In this document: positions 22,472 to 30,476 of the stretch, one piece after another
Position numbering within the stretch: position 1 is the first letter of the stretch
Layout: each line of letters starts with the position of its first letter
Source: JAVBUP01 sp031555175
Lineage (GTDB): Bacteria; Bacillota_I; Bacilli_A; Erysipelotrichales; Coprobacillaceae
NCBI GenBank assembly: GCA_031555175.1
Contig: JAVBUP010000050.1
Coordinates: 1 to 31,847 of the forward strand
Direction of reading: 5' to 3'
Length of the DNA stretch: 31,847 nt
Made by a program: the position numbers and the translations under genes
The notes under the pieces: model-generated
What the model saw: only the letters and a program-made list of their open reading frames with translations
Told to the model about the DNA's origin: nothing
Database searches by the model: none

Positions 22472-22960
22472 ATGTTTAATAAAGTGTTTATGAGTTATGA
22501 TTTTGATGATTTACATCGCAAGCAAGCTATTTTTTCTAGCATTTTTGTTATGCAAAATAGAATGCAAACTGCTGGGGATAAGTTACAAACAGATTTATCA
22601 ATGAAACAATGGTTATTAATAACAATGACTAATCTATGTGATGAACCATGCACTTTAACAAACATTGGTGAGCTTATGGGTTGCTCAAGACAAAATGTAA
22701 AGAAACTTGCTGTTTCCCTAGAAAAGAAAGGCTATGTGCAATTAGTATCTGGTGCTAATAATTCTGTTCAAATTCAGTTGACGCAAAAGGTGAGTCAATA
22801 TGAAAAGGAAATAGGAAAAAAACAAATGATTGCTTTGAATAAATTATTTGCTGACTTTAGTGAAGAAGAAGTTAAGCAATTATTTAATTTATATGCCAAA
22901 TTATATGCAGGAATAGAGCGAGTTGAAGAACTTGCTGAGGGAAAGTTAAATGAAGACTAA
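22472..22960 (+). CDS. MarR family transcriptional regulator
   Basis: A 162-aa winged helix-turn-helix regulator. The DNA-binding core runs from MKQWLLITMTNLCDEPCTL (about 45-63) through TNIGELMGCSRQNVKKLAVSLEKKGYV (recognition helix around SRQNVKK) to the wing GANNSVQIQLTQ; long helices at both ends form the dimer. ATG 22472 is chosen with AGGAGG 7 bases upstream; a GTG two codons earlier overlaps that site. Two operators lie in its own promoter. The next gene overlaps by 11 bases and is the only obvious target. The ligand is unknown. Confidence 0.92.
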   Translation: MFNKVFMSYDFDDLHRKQAIFSSIFVMQNRMQTAGDKLQTDLSMKQWLLITMTNLCDEPCTLTNIGELMGCSRQNVKKLAVSLEKKGYVQLVSGANNSVQIQLTQKVSQYEKEIGKKQMIALNKLFADFSEEEVKQLFNLYAKLYAGIERVEELAEGKLNED

Positions 22961-23822
22961 AAAGAAAAAGATGCTGTATATTGCCTTATCTATTTTCGTT
23001 TTAGTTATTATAACTGTATTAACTTGGTTTAAAATCCCATATTCACCAATGAAAAATGAATTCAATAAAGATGTAAATGCTCTTTTAGAGTCAGAATTGT
23101 TATATAACTCTCAAGAAGTATTTAATGCTAATGATTTTTCACATTTGCCAGTTGTGATTCAAAAATATATTGAAAATAGTAAATATATTGGAACTCAAAA
23201 AATGAATTTCTTAAAGATGGAGTACCATGATGTCACCTTTAAACAAGATAGAGAAGGTTTATCTTTAAATATTGATTATACTCAGTATAACTTTATTGAA
23301 AAGCCAAATAGATTAGCATTTATTGATAGTAGCTTATATGGTATTCCATTTGAGGGTTATGACTACTATATGAATGGAGATGGCAAAATGAAAGGGGTAA
23401 TCGCTAAATCTATTACTTTGTTTGATCAAACTGGTGCAGATATGGATAAAGCTAGTTTAGTAACATTTTTAGCAGAGAGTATGTTTGCTCCCACTATCTT
23501 ATTACAAGACTATATAATTTTTGAGCCGCTAAGTGATTATGAAGTTAAAGCAACCATATCATACAATGGTATTAGTGCTAGTGGAGTTTTTACTTTTAAT
23601 GAGCAATATGAAATGATTCTATTTACCACAAGGGATAGAGCAGTTGTAAAGACGGATGGATCCATTGAGTATATTCAATGGTCGGCAGTATGTAGTGGGT
23701 ATCAGATTTTGGAAAATGGAATTAAACACCCAACAAAGTTTCAAGCAGTATGGAATTATGAAGATGGAGATTTTATTTATTTTGATGGGGTTATTAGTAA
23801 AATTTCATATGTTAATGATTGA
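22950..23822 (+). CDS. Membrane-anchored protein resembling DUF6544/DUF6920
   Basis: A 290-aa protein with a basic start (KTKKKK), one membrane helix (about 9-26) and a large extracellular, mostly beta domain. The domain shows the layout I recall from DUF6544-type proteins: LPVVIQKYIENS, then YIGTQK, a GDGKMKG turn, MDKASLVTFLAESMFAP and a late FNEQYEM strand. Function is unknown. It overlaps marR by 11 bases and is therefore co-regulated with it, so it probably responds to the same signal. A terminator follows. Confidence 0.72.
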   Translation: MKTKKKKMLYIALSIFVLVIITVLTWFKIPYSPMKNEFNKDVNALLESELLYNSQEVFNANDFSHLPVVIQKYIENSKYIGTQKMNFLKMEYHDVTFKQDREGLSLNIDYTQYNFIEKPNRLAFIDSSLYGIPFEGYDYYMNGDGKMKGVIAKSITLFDQTGADMDKASLVTFLAESMFAPTILLQDYIIFEPLSDYEVKATISYNGISASGVFTFNEQYEMILFTTRDRAVVKTDGSIEYIQWSAVCSGYQILENGIKHPTKFQAVWNYEDGDFIYFDGVISKISYVND

Positions 23823-23843
23823 TTATGAACAAGTTAAATTAGA

Positions 23844-23873
23844 AAGGTTAGTAATATTCACTAATCTTTTTTT
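23844..23873 (+). terminator. Terminator of the marR operon
   Basis: AGGTTAGT (23845-23852) pairs with ACTAATCT (23860-23867), with one G-T pair, around a 7-base loop, followed by TTTTTT. Confidence 0.8.
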
Positions 23874-23925
23874 AATTAATATTTTTTGCTAATTTCCTTA
23901 GCCTACTATAAAAATATTGAAATTA

Positions 23926-23934
23926 TGATATAAT
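23926..23934 (+). promoter_or_regulatory. Extended -10 promoter of the trmB operon
   Basis: TGATATAAT with TATAAT at 23929-23934 and TG at 23926-23927; the -35 region is poor. It is the only clear promoter before a run of nine co-directional genes ending at 29783. Confidence 0.55.
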
Positions 23935-23963
23935 ATAAGTTAAATTATGAAAGGAAGTTTTTT

Positions 23964-24614
23964 ATGCGCCTAAGAAATAATCCCAATGCAGAATCAATTA
24001 TGGAGGCACATGCTCATATTGCGATTCTTGAACCTAGTTTATATAAAGGAAGATTCAAAGAATTGTTTGTTAATTCAAATCCTATACATGTAGAAGTGGG
24101 GATGGGTAAAGGTAATTTTCTAATTGGTATGGCTAAAAAATATCCTGACATAAATTTTATTGGAATTGAAAAAGAAAGTTCTGTTCTAGTTGCCGCTTTA
24201 GCTAAAGTAGATATTGAAGAGGCTATACCTAATTTAAAAGTTATGTGTGTAAATGCCATTAATTTATTAGATATTTTTGAAGAAAAAGAAATAGATTGTT
24301 TATATTTAAATTTCTCAGATCCATGGCCAAAGACTAGACATTATAAAAGAAGATTGACTTATAAGGATTTTTTAATGATTTATCAGACTATTTTAAAAGA
24401 AGATGGCGCTATTGAGTTAAAAACTGACAATAGAATCTTCTTCGAAAGTAGTATACTATCAATGAACGACTATCGTATGTATTTAAGTGATTTATCTCTT
24501 GATCTACATAATAGTGAGTATCAGGAAGAAAATGTTATGACTGAGTATGAAAAGAAATTTAGCCCACATGGCCCTATTTATAGGGTTGTAGGAAAATTTA
24601 TTAAAGGAGAATAA
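23964..24614 (+). CDS. trmB: tRNA (guanine-N7-)-methyltransferase
   Basis: Methylates G46 in the variable loop of tRNAs using S-adenosylmethionine. The 216-aa protein has the family opening MRLRNNPNA, the SAM-binding motif VEVGMGKGNF (near 48-57), FIGIEKE, the signature FSDPWPKTRHYKRRL (about 118-132) and the TEYEKKF segment near the C-terminus. The start follows AAAGGAAG. The M42 peptidase gene follows at once, an order resembling the Bacillus ytmQ-ytoP region. Confidence 0.96.
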   Translation: MRLRNNPNAESIMEAHAHIAILEPSLYKGRFKELFVNSNPIHVEVGMGKGNFLIGMAKKYPDINFIGIEKESSVLVAALAKVDIEEAIPNLKVMCVNAINLLDIFEEKEIDCLYLNFSDPWPKTRHYKRRLTYKDFLMIYQTILKEDGAIELKTDNRIFFESSILSMNDYRMYLSDLSLDLHNSEYQEENVMTEYEKKFSPHGPIYRVVGKFIKGE

Positions 24615-24616
24615 TT

Positions 24617-25693
24617 ATGGAACAAACACAATTAGATTTATTTAAGAAGATTACTTCTCTTCCAGGTGTATCCGGGCATGAGAAATATGTAGCACAAGCT
24701 TTAAAGGAAGAATATTTAAAATATACAGATGAAATTATTTATGATAACTTAGGTTCTATTTTCGCTGTTAAGCGTTCAAAAAAACCAAATGCGAAAAAAG
24801 TTATGATAGCTGGGCATATGGATGAAGTTGGGTTTGTGGTTAAAGAGTTCACTGAAAATGGAATGATTAAAATTCATCCTATTGGTGGGGTAGATCCAAA
24901 AACATTATTAGCTCATGCTGTATCATTATATACAAGAGATGGTAAAAGATATCAAGGTGTAATAGGTAGTGTACCGCCACATTTATCGACGCCTGAATCA
25001 AGGATGAAAGTAACACCTATTGATGATATGTATGTAGATTTAGGAGCAAAAAATAAAGAGCATTTAAAAGAGTTAGGCATTAACATTGGTGATATGATTG
25101 TCTTAGATGAAGTATTCGCAGTTTTAGCAGATGGCAAAAAAATTATGGCTAAAGCTTGGGATGATCGTTATGGTTGTATCCTAGGTATTGAAATGTTAAA
25201 AGAGTTACAAGGTGTAGAACTTGATGTAGATCTATATATTGGGGCAACTGTGCAAGAAGAAGTAGGATGTCGTGGAGGACAAACTGCTGCTCAAATGATT
25301 AAACCAGATATTGCAATTATTTTGGATGCTTCACCCACTAATGAAATGACTCCTAATGGCATGGGAAAAAGTGGTAATGGAATTTTAGTGCGTTTTATGG
25401 ATGCTAGCTATATACCTAATCAAAAGTTATTACATTATGTTCAAGATTATTGCGATAACAATGATTTAAAATGGCAATACTATTTATCAATGGGAGGAAC
25501 TGATGCTGGTCCAGTTCATAAAGTAGATATGGGTATTCCAACAGTGACAATGTGTGTATGTTCAAGATATATTCATACATGCAATACTATAATTGATATC
25601 GACGACTATGAAACTGTTAAGAAAGTCGCTATTAATTTCGTTAAAGAGGTTAATGATGATAAAATCTTAGAATATAAAGCGTCTAATCGTTAG
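24617..25693 (+). CDS. M42 family metallo-aminopeptidase (YtoP-like)
   Basis: A cytoplasmic two-metal aminopeptidase of the M42 (glutamyl/TET) family, 358 aa. Metal and catalytic residues visible: AGHMDEVGF with H67 and D69, WDDRYG with D182, TVQEEVG with E214 and E215, ILDASP with D237, and the late GGTDAGPVH and CSRYIHT with the last His ligand. The lid (PA-like) domain spans about 75-165. Start ATG two bases after trmB with GGAG upstream. These enzymes usually form dodecameric TET shells that trim peptides. Confidence 0.94.
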   Translation: MEQTQLDLFKKITSLPGVSGHEKYVAQALKEEYLKYTDEIIYDNLGSIFAVKRSKKPNAKKVMIAGHMDEVGFVVKEFTENGMIKIHPIGGVDPKTLLAHAVSLYTRDGKRYQGVIGSVPPHLSTPESRMKVTPIDDMYVDLGAKNKEHLKELGINIGDMIVLDEVFAVLADGKKIMAKAWDDRYGCILGIEMLKELQGVELDVDLYIGATVQEEVGCRGGQTAAQMIKPDIAIILDASPTNEMTPNGMGKSGNGILVRFMDASYIPNQKLLHYVQDYCDNNDLKWQYYLSMGGTDAGPVHKVDMGIPTVTMCVCSRYIHTCNTIIDIDDYETVKKVAINFVKEVNDDKILEYKASNR

Positions 25694-25703
25694 GGGAAAT
25701 ACT

Positions 25704-26420
25704 ATGAGAAAGTATCTAGTGGTGTTATTAACACTTGCCTTAGTTTCTGGATGCAGTTATTCGAATTCGTCCATTAATAGTTCGATAAAAGCCCGTGTTG
25801 ATGATGTTTTAAGTACAACAACTAAATATAACACTAATGTAACTAAGAAATATTTCTCGTATTATTTACCTACCTACATTAGTAAAAAAACAAGTACTGA
25901 CTTATCATTTTTAGTAGTAGATAATGGCACAAAGATTTTAGGGAATGTTGATGCTAATGAAATTTTGCTGTATCATAATTTGACAACTGCTGATTATATT
26001 GATGGAAATCAAGTTCTTATCAATGAATACTCTGAGTTATTTAATAATTTTGATAATGACTTTAAAGATTTTTATGGTACTAGTAAAAACGTAATTGCTT
26101 CAGCGTCTGGAACAATCAATAACTATGATTTGCACGCAACTATTCCATTTTCCGTGTACGTTCATCGTGTATCAGATGATAGATGCTTTGTAACGACCAA
26201 GATTGGATTCGTTCGATTTTCTAGTTTTGTTAATGATGCTGGAGTGCCAAATATAGTTAATGATATGGTGTTAATGGGTAAAAGTTTAAATGTTAATACA
26301 ATGGATATAGTTGCTGCCTATGACAACTCTTATATTCCAGATAATGTTGCGAGTAATGAGGATTTAGGTATAGAAATAATAGATGAAGATGGTTATTTAT
26401 CTGATTATGTCAAAGAGTAA
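25704..26420 (+). CDS. Lipoprotein of unknown function
   Basis: A 238-aa exported lipoprotein with signal MRKYLVVLLTLALVSGC; lipobox LVSGC, lipid-attached C17. The mature part starts with a Ser/Asn linker (SYSNSSINSS) and continues as a mixed domain with Tyr-rich segments and an acidic end (GIEIIDEDGYLSDYV). No family recognised. It sits 10 bases after the M42 peptidase and 13 before ytpR, within a housekeeping operon. Confidence 0.85.
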   Translation: MRKYLVVLLTLALVSGCSYSNSSINSSIKARVDDVLSTTTKYNTNVTKKYFSYYLPTYISKKTSTDLSFLVVDNGTKILGNVDANEILLYHNLTTADYIDGNQVLINEYSELFNNFDNDFKDFYGTSKNVIASASGTINNYDLHATIPFSVYVHRVSDDRCFVTTKIGFVRFSSFVNDAGVPNIVNDMVLMGKSLNVNTMDIVAAYDNSYIPDNVASNEDLGIEIIDEDGYLSDYVKE

Positions 26421-26433
26421 TTAGGAGGTATTT

Positions 26434-27048
26434 ATGCTACACGCATTTTATAATAAGGAATATGTTGGTGACATTTTGTTATGTCGCCTAAATGATAAAA
26501 AAACAACAAGATATGAAAAATACAATGATATGATAGTTTTATTTGATGGTGATGAAGTTATTGGATTTAATATTTTGAATGCGAGTAATTATTTTGAAAT
26601 TAATGAAGTTGGATTAGTTACGATTACAGCTGATATTGTTGATCAGATTAATGAATTACTGCCTAGTAGTATAGAAAAAATTGAGGCTGATCTAACTGAT
26701 AAATTTGTAGTTGGATATGTCACTGAAAGAAAATCGCATCCTGATTCTGATCACCTTAATGTGTGTCAAGTAGATCTAGGAGGGGGTATTAGTACTCAAA
26801 TAGTATGTGGTGCAAGTAATGTAGATAGTAATATGAAAGTTGTTGTTGCTACAAATGGTGCAGTAATGAAAAGTGGGCTACTAATTAAACCATCTACACT
26901 AAGAAAAATTAATTCTAATGGAATGATTTGTTCAGCAAGAGAACTTTGTTTGCCTAATAGTGAGGGAACTAAAGGAATTCTTGTTTTAGATGATTCATAT
27001 GAAATTGGCAAGTCATTCTTTGAACAATATAATCAAAGGGGGAACTAG
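26434..27048 (+). CDS. ytpR: YtpR family tRNA-binding domain protein
   Basis: A 204-aa protein. The N-terminal half (1-90) is the DUF4479-type region typical of YtpR. The C-terminal half is an OB-fold tRNA-binding domain like those of EMAP-II, Trbp111 and the PheRS beta chain: VVGYVTERKSHPDSDHLNVCQVDLG, then IVCGASNV, and the IRKINSNGMICS-like segment LRKINSNGMICSARELCL. The precise role is unclear; a stand-alone tRNA-binding or quality-control role is inferred. The start follows AGGAGG. In Bacillus ytpR lies beside sftA; here the ISP-motif protein follows. Confidence 0.92.
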   Translation: MLHAFYNKEYVGDILLCRLNDKKTTRYEKYNDMIVLFDGDEVIGFNILNASNYFEINEVGLVTITADIVDQINELLPSSIEKIEADLTDKFVVGYVTERKSHPDSDHLNVCQVDLGGGISTQIVCGASNVDSNMKVVVATNGAVMKSGLLIKPSTLRKINSNGMICSARELCLPNSEGTKGILVLDDSYEIGKSFFEQYNQRGN

Positions 27049-27049
27049 T

Positions 27050-27670
27050 ATGGCTTTAAATGATTTATTTAAAAAGAAACCAGTTAAGGAAGTAGAAGAA
27101 GAGGTTGTTGATCCTATTATTGTAGCTAGACGACAAGAAAAATTTAGTAAGCCTTTCTTGTTTGAAGAGGAAGAAAAAACTCCTGTCACTGAAGAAAAAC
27201 AAGATTTTAGTAAAACTACAAAGTTTTCTACTAAAAAACGTTTTGAAGCTGACACTTTCCAACCAACAGAAATAATATCTCCTATTTTTGGTAAGAGCTC
27301 TAAAGAATTAGGTTCTCACAAGGTGAGTAGTGATAAGAAAATAGAAAGACCATTTGAAGAGCAATTGATTCAGGTTATCAGCCCAATGTATGGAATTAAG
27401 AATTCAAAATCTAAATCAGAAGTAAAAAGTGATCCAATTATTCATCGCGAAAATGATGAAAAACCAGCTACAATAACTCAAAATCTTCGTGATATGGCCA
27501 ATATTGTTAAAGATATTGATGAAAATATTAATATTGTTGAAGTATCTACAGGTGAGTTTCAACTGAATTTCTCTGATAACGAAGAAAATCCAAGTATGAT
27601 TGATCAAGTCAATGAGCAAATGTCTTTGGATGAATTAATGCAATTGTACGAAGAAAAGTTTAAAGAGTAA
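27050..27670 (+). CDS. Low-complexity cytoplasmic protein with two ISP-x-[FY]-G motifs
   Basis: A 206-aa charged, mostly disordered protein without membrane segments. It holds two copies of a short motif: PTEIISPIFG (72-81) and QVISPMYG (108-115), each followed by basic and Ser residues. The C-terminus contains a likely helix (LRDMANIVKDIDENI, 146-160) and an acidic tail. Similar SP-[IV]-[FY]-G motifs are, as I recall, present in the unstructured N-terminal region of the division-associated translocase SftA, which follows ytpR in Bacillus. ATG 27050 is chosen with AAAGGGGGA upstream; the open frame runs back into ytpR. A role in division is inference. Confidence 0.75.
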   Translation: MALNDLFKKKPVKEVEEEVVDPIIVARRQEKFSKPFLFEEEEKTPVTEEKQDFSKTTKFSTKKRFEADTFQPTEIISPIFGKSSKELGSHKVSSDKKIERPFEEQLIQVISPMYGIKNSKSKSEVKSDPIIHRENDEKPATITQNLRDMANIVKDIDENINIVEVSTGEFQLNFSDNEENPSMIDQVNEQMSLDELMQLYEEKFKE

Positions 27671-27671
27671 T

Positions 27672-27998
27672 ATGATAAGAGGTATTGGTGTAGATATTGT
27701 TGATTTAGATAGAATCGTAATTGATAATGATTTTTATAAAAAGATATTGACAGAGAGAGAACAAAAAATTTTTATCAGTCTTAGTGAAATTCGTAAAAAA
27801 GAGTTTTTAGGTGGCCGTTTTGCTGCCAAAGAAGCGTATGCAAAGGCATTAAAAACCGGTATTGGCTTAACTGGGTTTCATTCTATAGAAGTATTAAATG
27901 ATGAAAATGGAGCGCCATTTATAAATGAGAAAAATGTTCATGTCTCTATCTCACACGAGAAGAAGTATGCTATTGCTTATGTAATTATTGAGGAATAA
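27672..27998 (+). CDS. acpS: Holo-[acyl-carrier-protein] synthase
   Basis: Transfers 4'-phosphopantetheine from CoA to a serine of acyl carrier protein, activating fatty acid synthesis. The 108-aa protein is slightly short for the family but complete: GVDIVDLDRI (6-15) with the metal-binding Asp8, and GRFAAKEAYAKAL (about 49-61) with the second metal ligand Glu, then VSISHEKKYAIAYV. The start is one base after the previous stop. A terminator-like hairpin follows. Confidence 0.95.
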   Translation: MIRGIGVDIVDLDRIVIDNDFYKKILTEREQKIFISLSEIRKKEFLGGRFAAKEAYAKALKTGIGLTGFHSIEVLNDENGAPFINEKNVHVSISHEKKYAIAYVIIEE

Positions 27999-28002
27999 TA
28001 TA

Positions 28003-28029
28003 GGTTTTTCATGTGAAAAGCCATTTTTT
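28003..28029 (+). terminator. Terminator-like hairpin after acpS, probably leaky
   Basis: GGTTTTTCA (28003-28011) pairs with TGAAAAGCC (28014-28022), with one G-T pair and a tight turn, followed by ATTTTTT. Only about 25 bases separate it from the next start and no promoter is visible there. Confidence 0.65.
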
Positions 28030-28053
28030 ATCAGTTTTGGAAAGGGTGATTAG

Positions 28054-28548
28054 ATGAAGAAAAAAATAATTAAAGTAATTATTGTATTGGTAGTAGCTAT
28101 AACTCTACTTGGAGTTGGAATTGCCAGTTATGTTCATGCTAGTATTATCGATCCTTATGATAATCACCAAAACGAACTAGAATTAGTATATGACTCTTTT
28201 ACAAAGGCTAATAAATTGACTAAAATTGATTATATTAGTCAATATAATAGTGATAAAGTATATTACATTGCTCATTGTATTGAACAGGGAGAAAAGAAGT
28301 TATTCGTATTTGATAAGGAGTATCAAATACTTACATCTATTAAATTAGAAAAAATTGATTTTTCATTATTTTCAGAATCTCTTCTAAATGATCGAGCGAT
28401 AGTTGCAGATAATGAAGAAGTGGGTTATGGTTATGAAAATGGCCAATTAGTATATGTATATAGAAAAGTAACTGATAATAAAATTCTATATATTTATTAT
28501 AAATATGCATCAAATGAGTTTTTAAAACTCTATGAATTCAATAAGTAG
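28054..28548 (+). CDS. YpmB-like membrane-anchored protein (DUF5590/PepSY type)
   Basis: A 164-aa protein with a basic N-terminus, one membrane helix (about 6-27) and an extracellular domain built from short PepSY-like repeats (YYIAHCIEQGEKKLFVFD and ILYIYYKYASNEFLKLYEF). Length, topology and place just before dnaD and nth match Bacillus ypmB, which lies in the ypmB-aspB-asnS-dnaD-nth region. The start follows AAAGGGTGAT. Function is unknown for the family. Confidence 0.72.
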   Translation: MKKKIIKVIIVLVVAITLLGVGIASYVHASIIDPYDNHQNELELVYDSFTKANKLTKIDYISQYNSDKVYYIAHCIEQGEKKLFVFDKEYQILTSIKLEKIDFSLFSESLLNDRAIVADNEEVGYGYENGQLVYVYRKVTDNKILYIYYKYASNEFLKLYEFNK

Positions 28549-28557
28549 GTGATAATA

Positions 28558-29151
28558 ATGAAAGACTTTTTAAAGAACAACAATTTAATCGATTATAAAG
28601 GACTTTTAATAGTGCGTTATAAAGAGCTTAACATTACTGAACAAAATGTAATGATTTTGTTAGTGATGATAATGTTAGATAACCAAGGAGTTAAAACAAT
28701 TACTCCTCAAATGATTAGTCAATATATGTATTTGCAAACTGGTATAATCGAAAAATCATTAGTTGAACTAGTAGGTGGTGGGTATTTATCTTTAAAAGGT
28801 AATCATTTAGCTCTTAATGGATTATATGATATGCTATTGGCGAAAGAGTTAGTAAAAAAGGAAGATAAACAACGCTTAAATTTAGTAGAAATAATTGAGA
28901 ATGAATTTGGAAGGACGTTGTCTCCAATTGAGATGGAAACAATTCGTGAGTGGGATCAGCTTGGATATGGTGAAGAGATGATTCTAAATGCAGTAAAAGA
29001 AGCAACATTAAGAGATATCCATAGTTTGAGATATATAGCGACAATATTGCAAAATTGGCGTGAGCAAGGCATCACAAATAGTAAAAAAAGAACTGTTGCA
29101 CCAGAGCCCAAACGTAAAGTAGATATGTATGATTGGTTAAATGAAGAATAA
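28558..29151 (+). CDS. dnaD: Primosomal protein DnaD
   Basis: Helps load the replicative helicase at the origin and at restarting forks in low-G+C Gram-positive bacteria. The 197-aa protein has an N-terminal winged-helix domain (MISQYMYLQTGIIEKSLVEL region, about 50-75) and a C-terminal DnaD/DnaB_2 domain with EFGRTLSPIEMETIREWDQLGYGEE and ATILQNWREQGI, close to the YxxxIxxxW signature. It ends with a basic and disordered tail. ATG 28558 is chosen with AGGTGAT upstream; a GTG three codons earlier is too close. nth overlaps it by one base (TAATG). Confidence 0.93.
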   Translation: MKDFLKNNNLIDYKGLLIVRYKELNITEQNVMILLVMIMLDNQGVKTITPQMISQYMYLQTGIIEKSLVELVGGGYLSLKGNHLALNGLYDMLLAKELVKKEDKQRLNLVEIIENEFGRTLSPIEMETIREWDQLGYGEEMILNAVKEATLRDIHSLRYIATILQNWREQGITNSKKRTVAPEPKRKVDMYDWLNEE

Positions 29152-29783
29152 TGAAAAAAGAAATAGTTGAAATAATACTTAATGAAATCAATAGATTATT
29201 CCCTGATGCTATGTGCGAACTAAATCATTCTAACGAGTTTGAATTGCTTATAGCTGTTGTATTGTCTGCTCAAACTACCGATGCTTCAGTAAATAAGCTA
29301 ACGACAACATTGTTTAATAAGTATAAAAATCCTCAAGACTATTTATCTGTTAGTATTGAAGAACTAGAAAATGATTTGCGTGTTCTTGGAATGTTTCGGA
29401 CTAAAGCAAAATCTATTAGAGGACTGTGTGAGAAATTGATTGTTGATTTTAATGGTGTAGTGCCAAATACTTTAGAACAACTACAAACTCTTCCAGGTGT
29501 TGGTAGAAAGACTGCAAATGTTGTTGGCTCTGTAGTGTTTGGAATACCAACAATTGCTGTTGATACACATGTAGAAAGAATTGCAAAGAGATTAAAATTT
29601 GCGAATGAGCAAGACTCCGTACTAGTAGTAGAAGAAAAATTGATGAAAGCAATTGACAAAAGCAGGTGGTCAAAGACACATCACCAGTTTATTTTCTTTG
29701 GAAGATATTTTTGTAAAGCTAAAAATCCAAATTGCAATGAATGTAAACTGCAACAATATTGCCGATACTATAAAAATAATTAA
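29151..29783 (+). CDS. nth: Endonuclease III
   Basis: A DNA glycosylase/AP lyase that removes oxidised pyrimidines. The 210-aa protein has the helix-hairpin-helix LPGVGRKTANVV (114-125) with catalytic K120, the catalytic D138 in VDTHVERIAKRL, and the 4Fe-4S cluster motif C-x6-C-x2-C-x5-C at the C-terminus. It is translationally coupled to dnaD, an arrangement conserved with Bacillus. A terminator follows. Confidence 0.97.
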   Translation: MKKEIVEIILNEINRLFPDAMCELNHSNEFELLIAVVLSAQTTDASVNKLTTTLFNKYKNPQDYLSVSIEELENDLRVLGMFRTKAKSIRGLCEKLIVDFNGVVPNTLEQLQTLPGVGRKTANVVGSVVFGIPTIAVDTHVERIAKRLKFANEQDSVLVVEEKLMKAIDKSRWSKTHHQFIFFGRYFCKAKNPNCNECKLQQYCRYYKNN

Positions 29784-29787
29784 TATT

Positions 29788-29813
29788 GCACTATTAATAT
29801 AGTGTATTTTATT
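29788..29813 (+). terminator. Terminator of the trmB-nth cluster
   Basis: GCACTAT (29788-29794) pairs with ATAGTGT (29799-29805), with one G-T pair, around TAAT, followed by ATTTTATTT. Short and AT-rich, so moderate strength. Confidence 0.6.
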
Positions 29814-29847
29814 TATTAAATATTTATAGCATGTTAAGTAAAAATAC

Positions 29848-29876
29848 TTGACAGCAATGTTGTAATGATGTATTAT
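29848..29876 (+). promoter_or_regulatory. Promoter of the rpsP operon
   Basis: Perfect -35 TTGACA (29848-29853), 17-base spacer, -10 TATTAT (29871-29876). One of the best promoter matches in the window, as expected for a ribosomal protein operon. Confidence 0.85.
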
Positions 29877-29909
29877 AAGTCAGTATTCATATTATAGGAG
29901 GAATTAACA

Positions 29910-30182
29910 ATGGCAGTAAAGATTAGATTAAAACGTATGGGAGCTAAAAAAGCACCTTTCTATAGAATTGTAGCAGCAGATTCAAGATCTCCAAGAGATG
30001 GACGTTTCATTGAATTAGTAGGTACTTATAATCCAACTACACAACCAGCTGAAGTTAAAATCAATGAAGAAGTAGCTTTAAAATGGTTAAACAATGGGGC
30101 ACAACCAACAGATACAGTTAAAAACTTATTATCTGATGCTGGAATTATCGCTAAATTTGCTAAAGCTAAACAAGGTAAATAA
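29910..30182 (+). CDS. rpsP: 30S ribosomal protein bS16
   Basis: A small-subunit ribosomal protein needed for 30S assembly. It is 90 aa with the family opening MAVKIRLKRMGAKKAPFYRIV and the SRSPRDGRFIE motif (26-36), and GTYNP. A strong AGGAGG lies ahead of the ATG. First gene of rpsP-khpA-rimM-trmD, an order conserved in Firmicutes. Confidence 0.98.
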   Translation: MAVKIRLKRMGAKKAPFYRIVAADSRSPRDGRFIELVGTYNPTTQPAEVKINEEVALKWLNNGAQPTDTVKNLLSDAGIIAKFAKAKQGK

Positions 30183-30184
30183 TT

Positions 30185-30436
30185 ATGGATTACGCTAAAA
30201 CTTTACATGATTTAGTTATAGAATTAGTCAATGATAAAGCTTCAGTTAGTGTAAGACAAATGCCTTCATTAGAAGATGATGAAGTGTTGTTATATGTTTA
30301 TGCAAACAAACAAGATATAGCAAAATTAATCGGTAAAAAAGGAGCTATGGCTAGTTCAATTCGTCAAATTATGTCGGTTTCAACTAGACTTAGCGATAAA
30401 AGAGTCACTATTAAATTTGAATCTTTTGAAGATTAG
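30185..30436 (+). CDS. khpA: KH domain RNA-binding protein KhpA (YlqC)
   Basis: A single-KH-domain protein of 83 aa. The RNA-binding GxxG loop is seen as IGKKGAMASSIRQIM (about 49-63). KhpA pairs with KhpB/EloR in controlling cell elongation and division in streptococci. It starts 2 bases after rpsP. The stop codon is built into the stem of a hairpin that separates it from rimM. Confidence 0.94.
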   Translation: MDYAKTLHDLVIELVNDKASVSVRQMPSLEDDEVLLYVYANKQDIAKLIGKKGAMASSIRQIMSVSTRLSDKRVTIKFESFED

Positions 30437-30460
30437 ATGTGCATTTGCACGTCTTTTTTT
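30435..30460 (+). terminator. Intra-operon terminator between khpA and rimM
   Basis: AGATGTGCA (30435-30443) pairs with TGCACGTCT (30446-30454), with one T-G pair, followed by a run of seven T residues to 30460. rimM starts 16 bases later with no promoter, so this probably lowers rimM-trmD expression relative to rpsP. Confidence 0.82.
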
Positions 30461-30476
30461 GAAATGAGGTGGAAGA

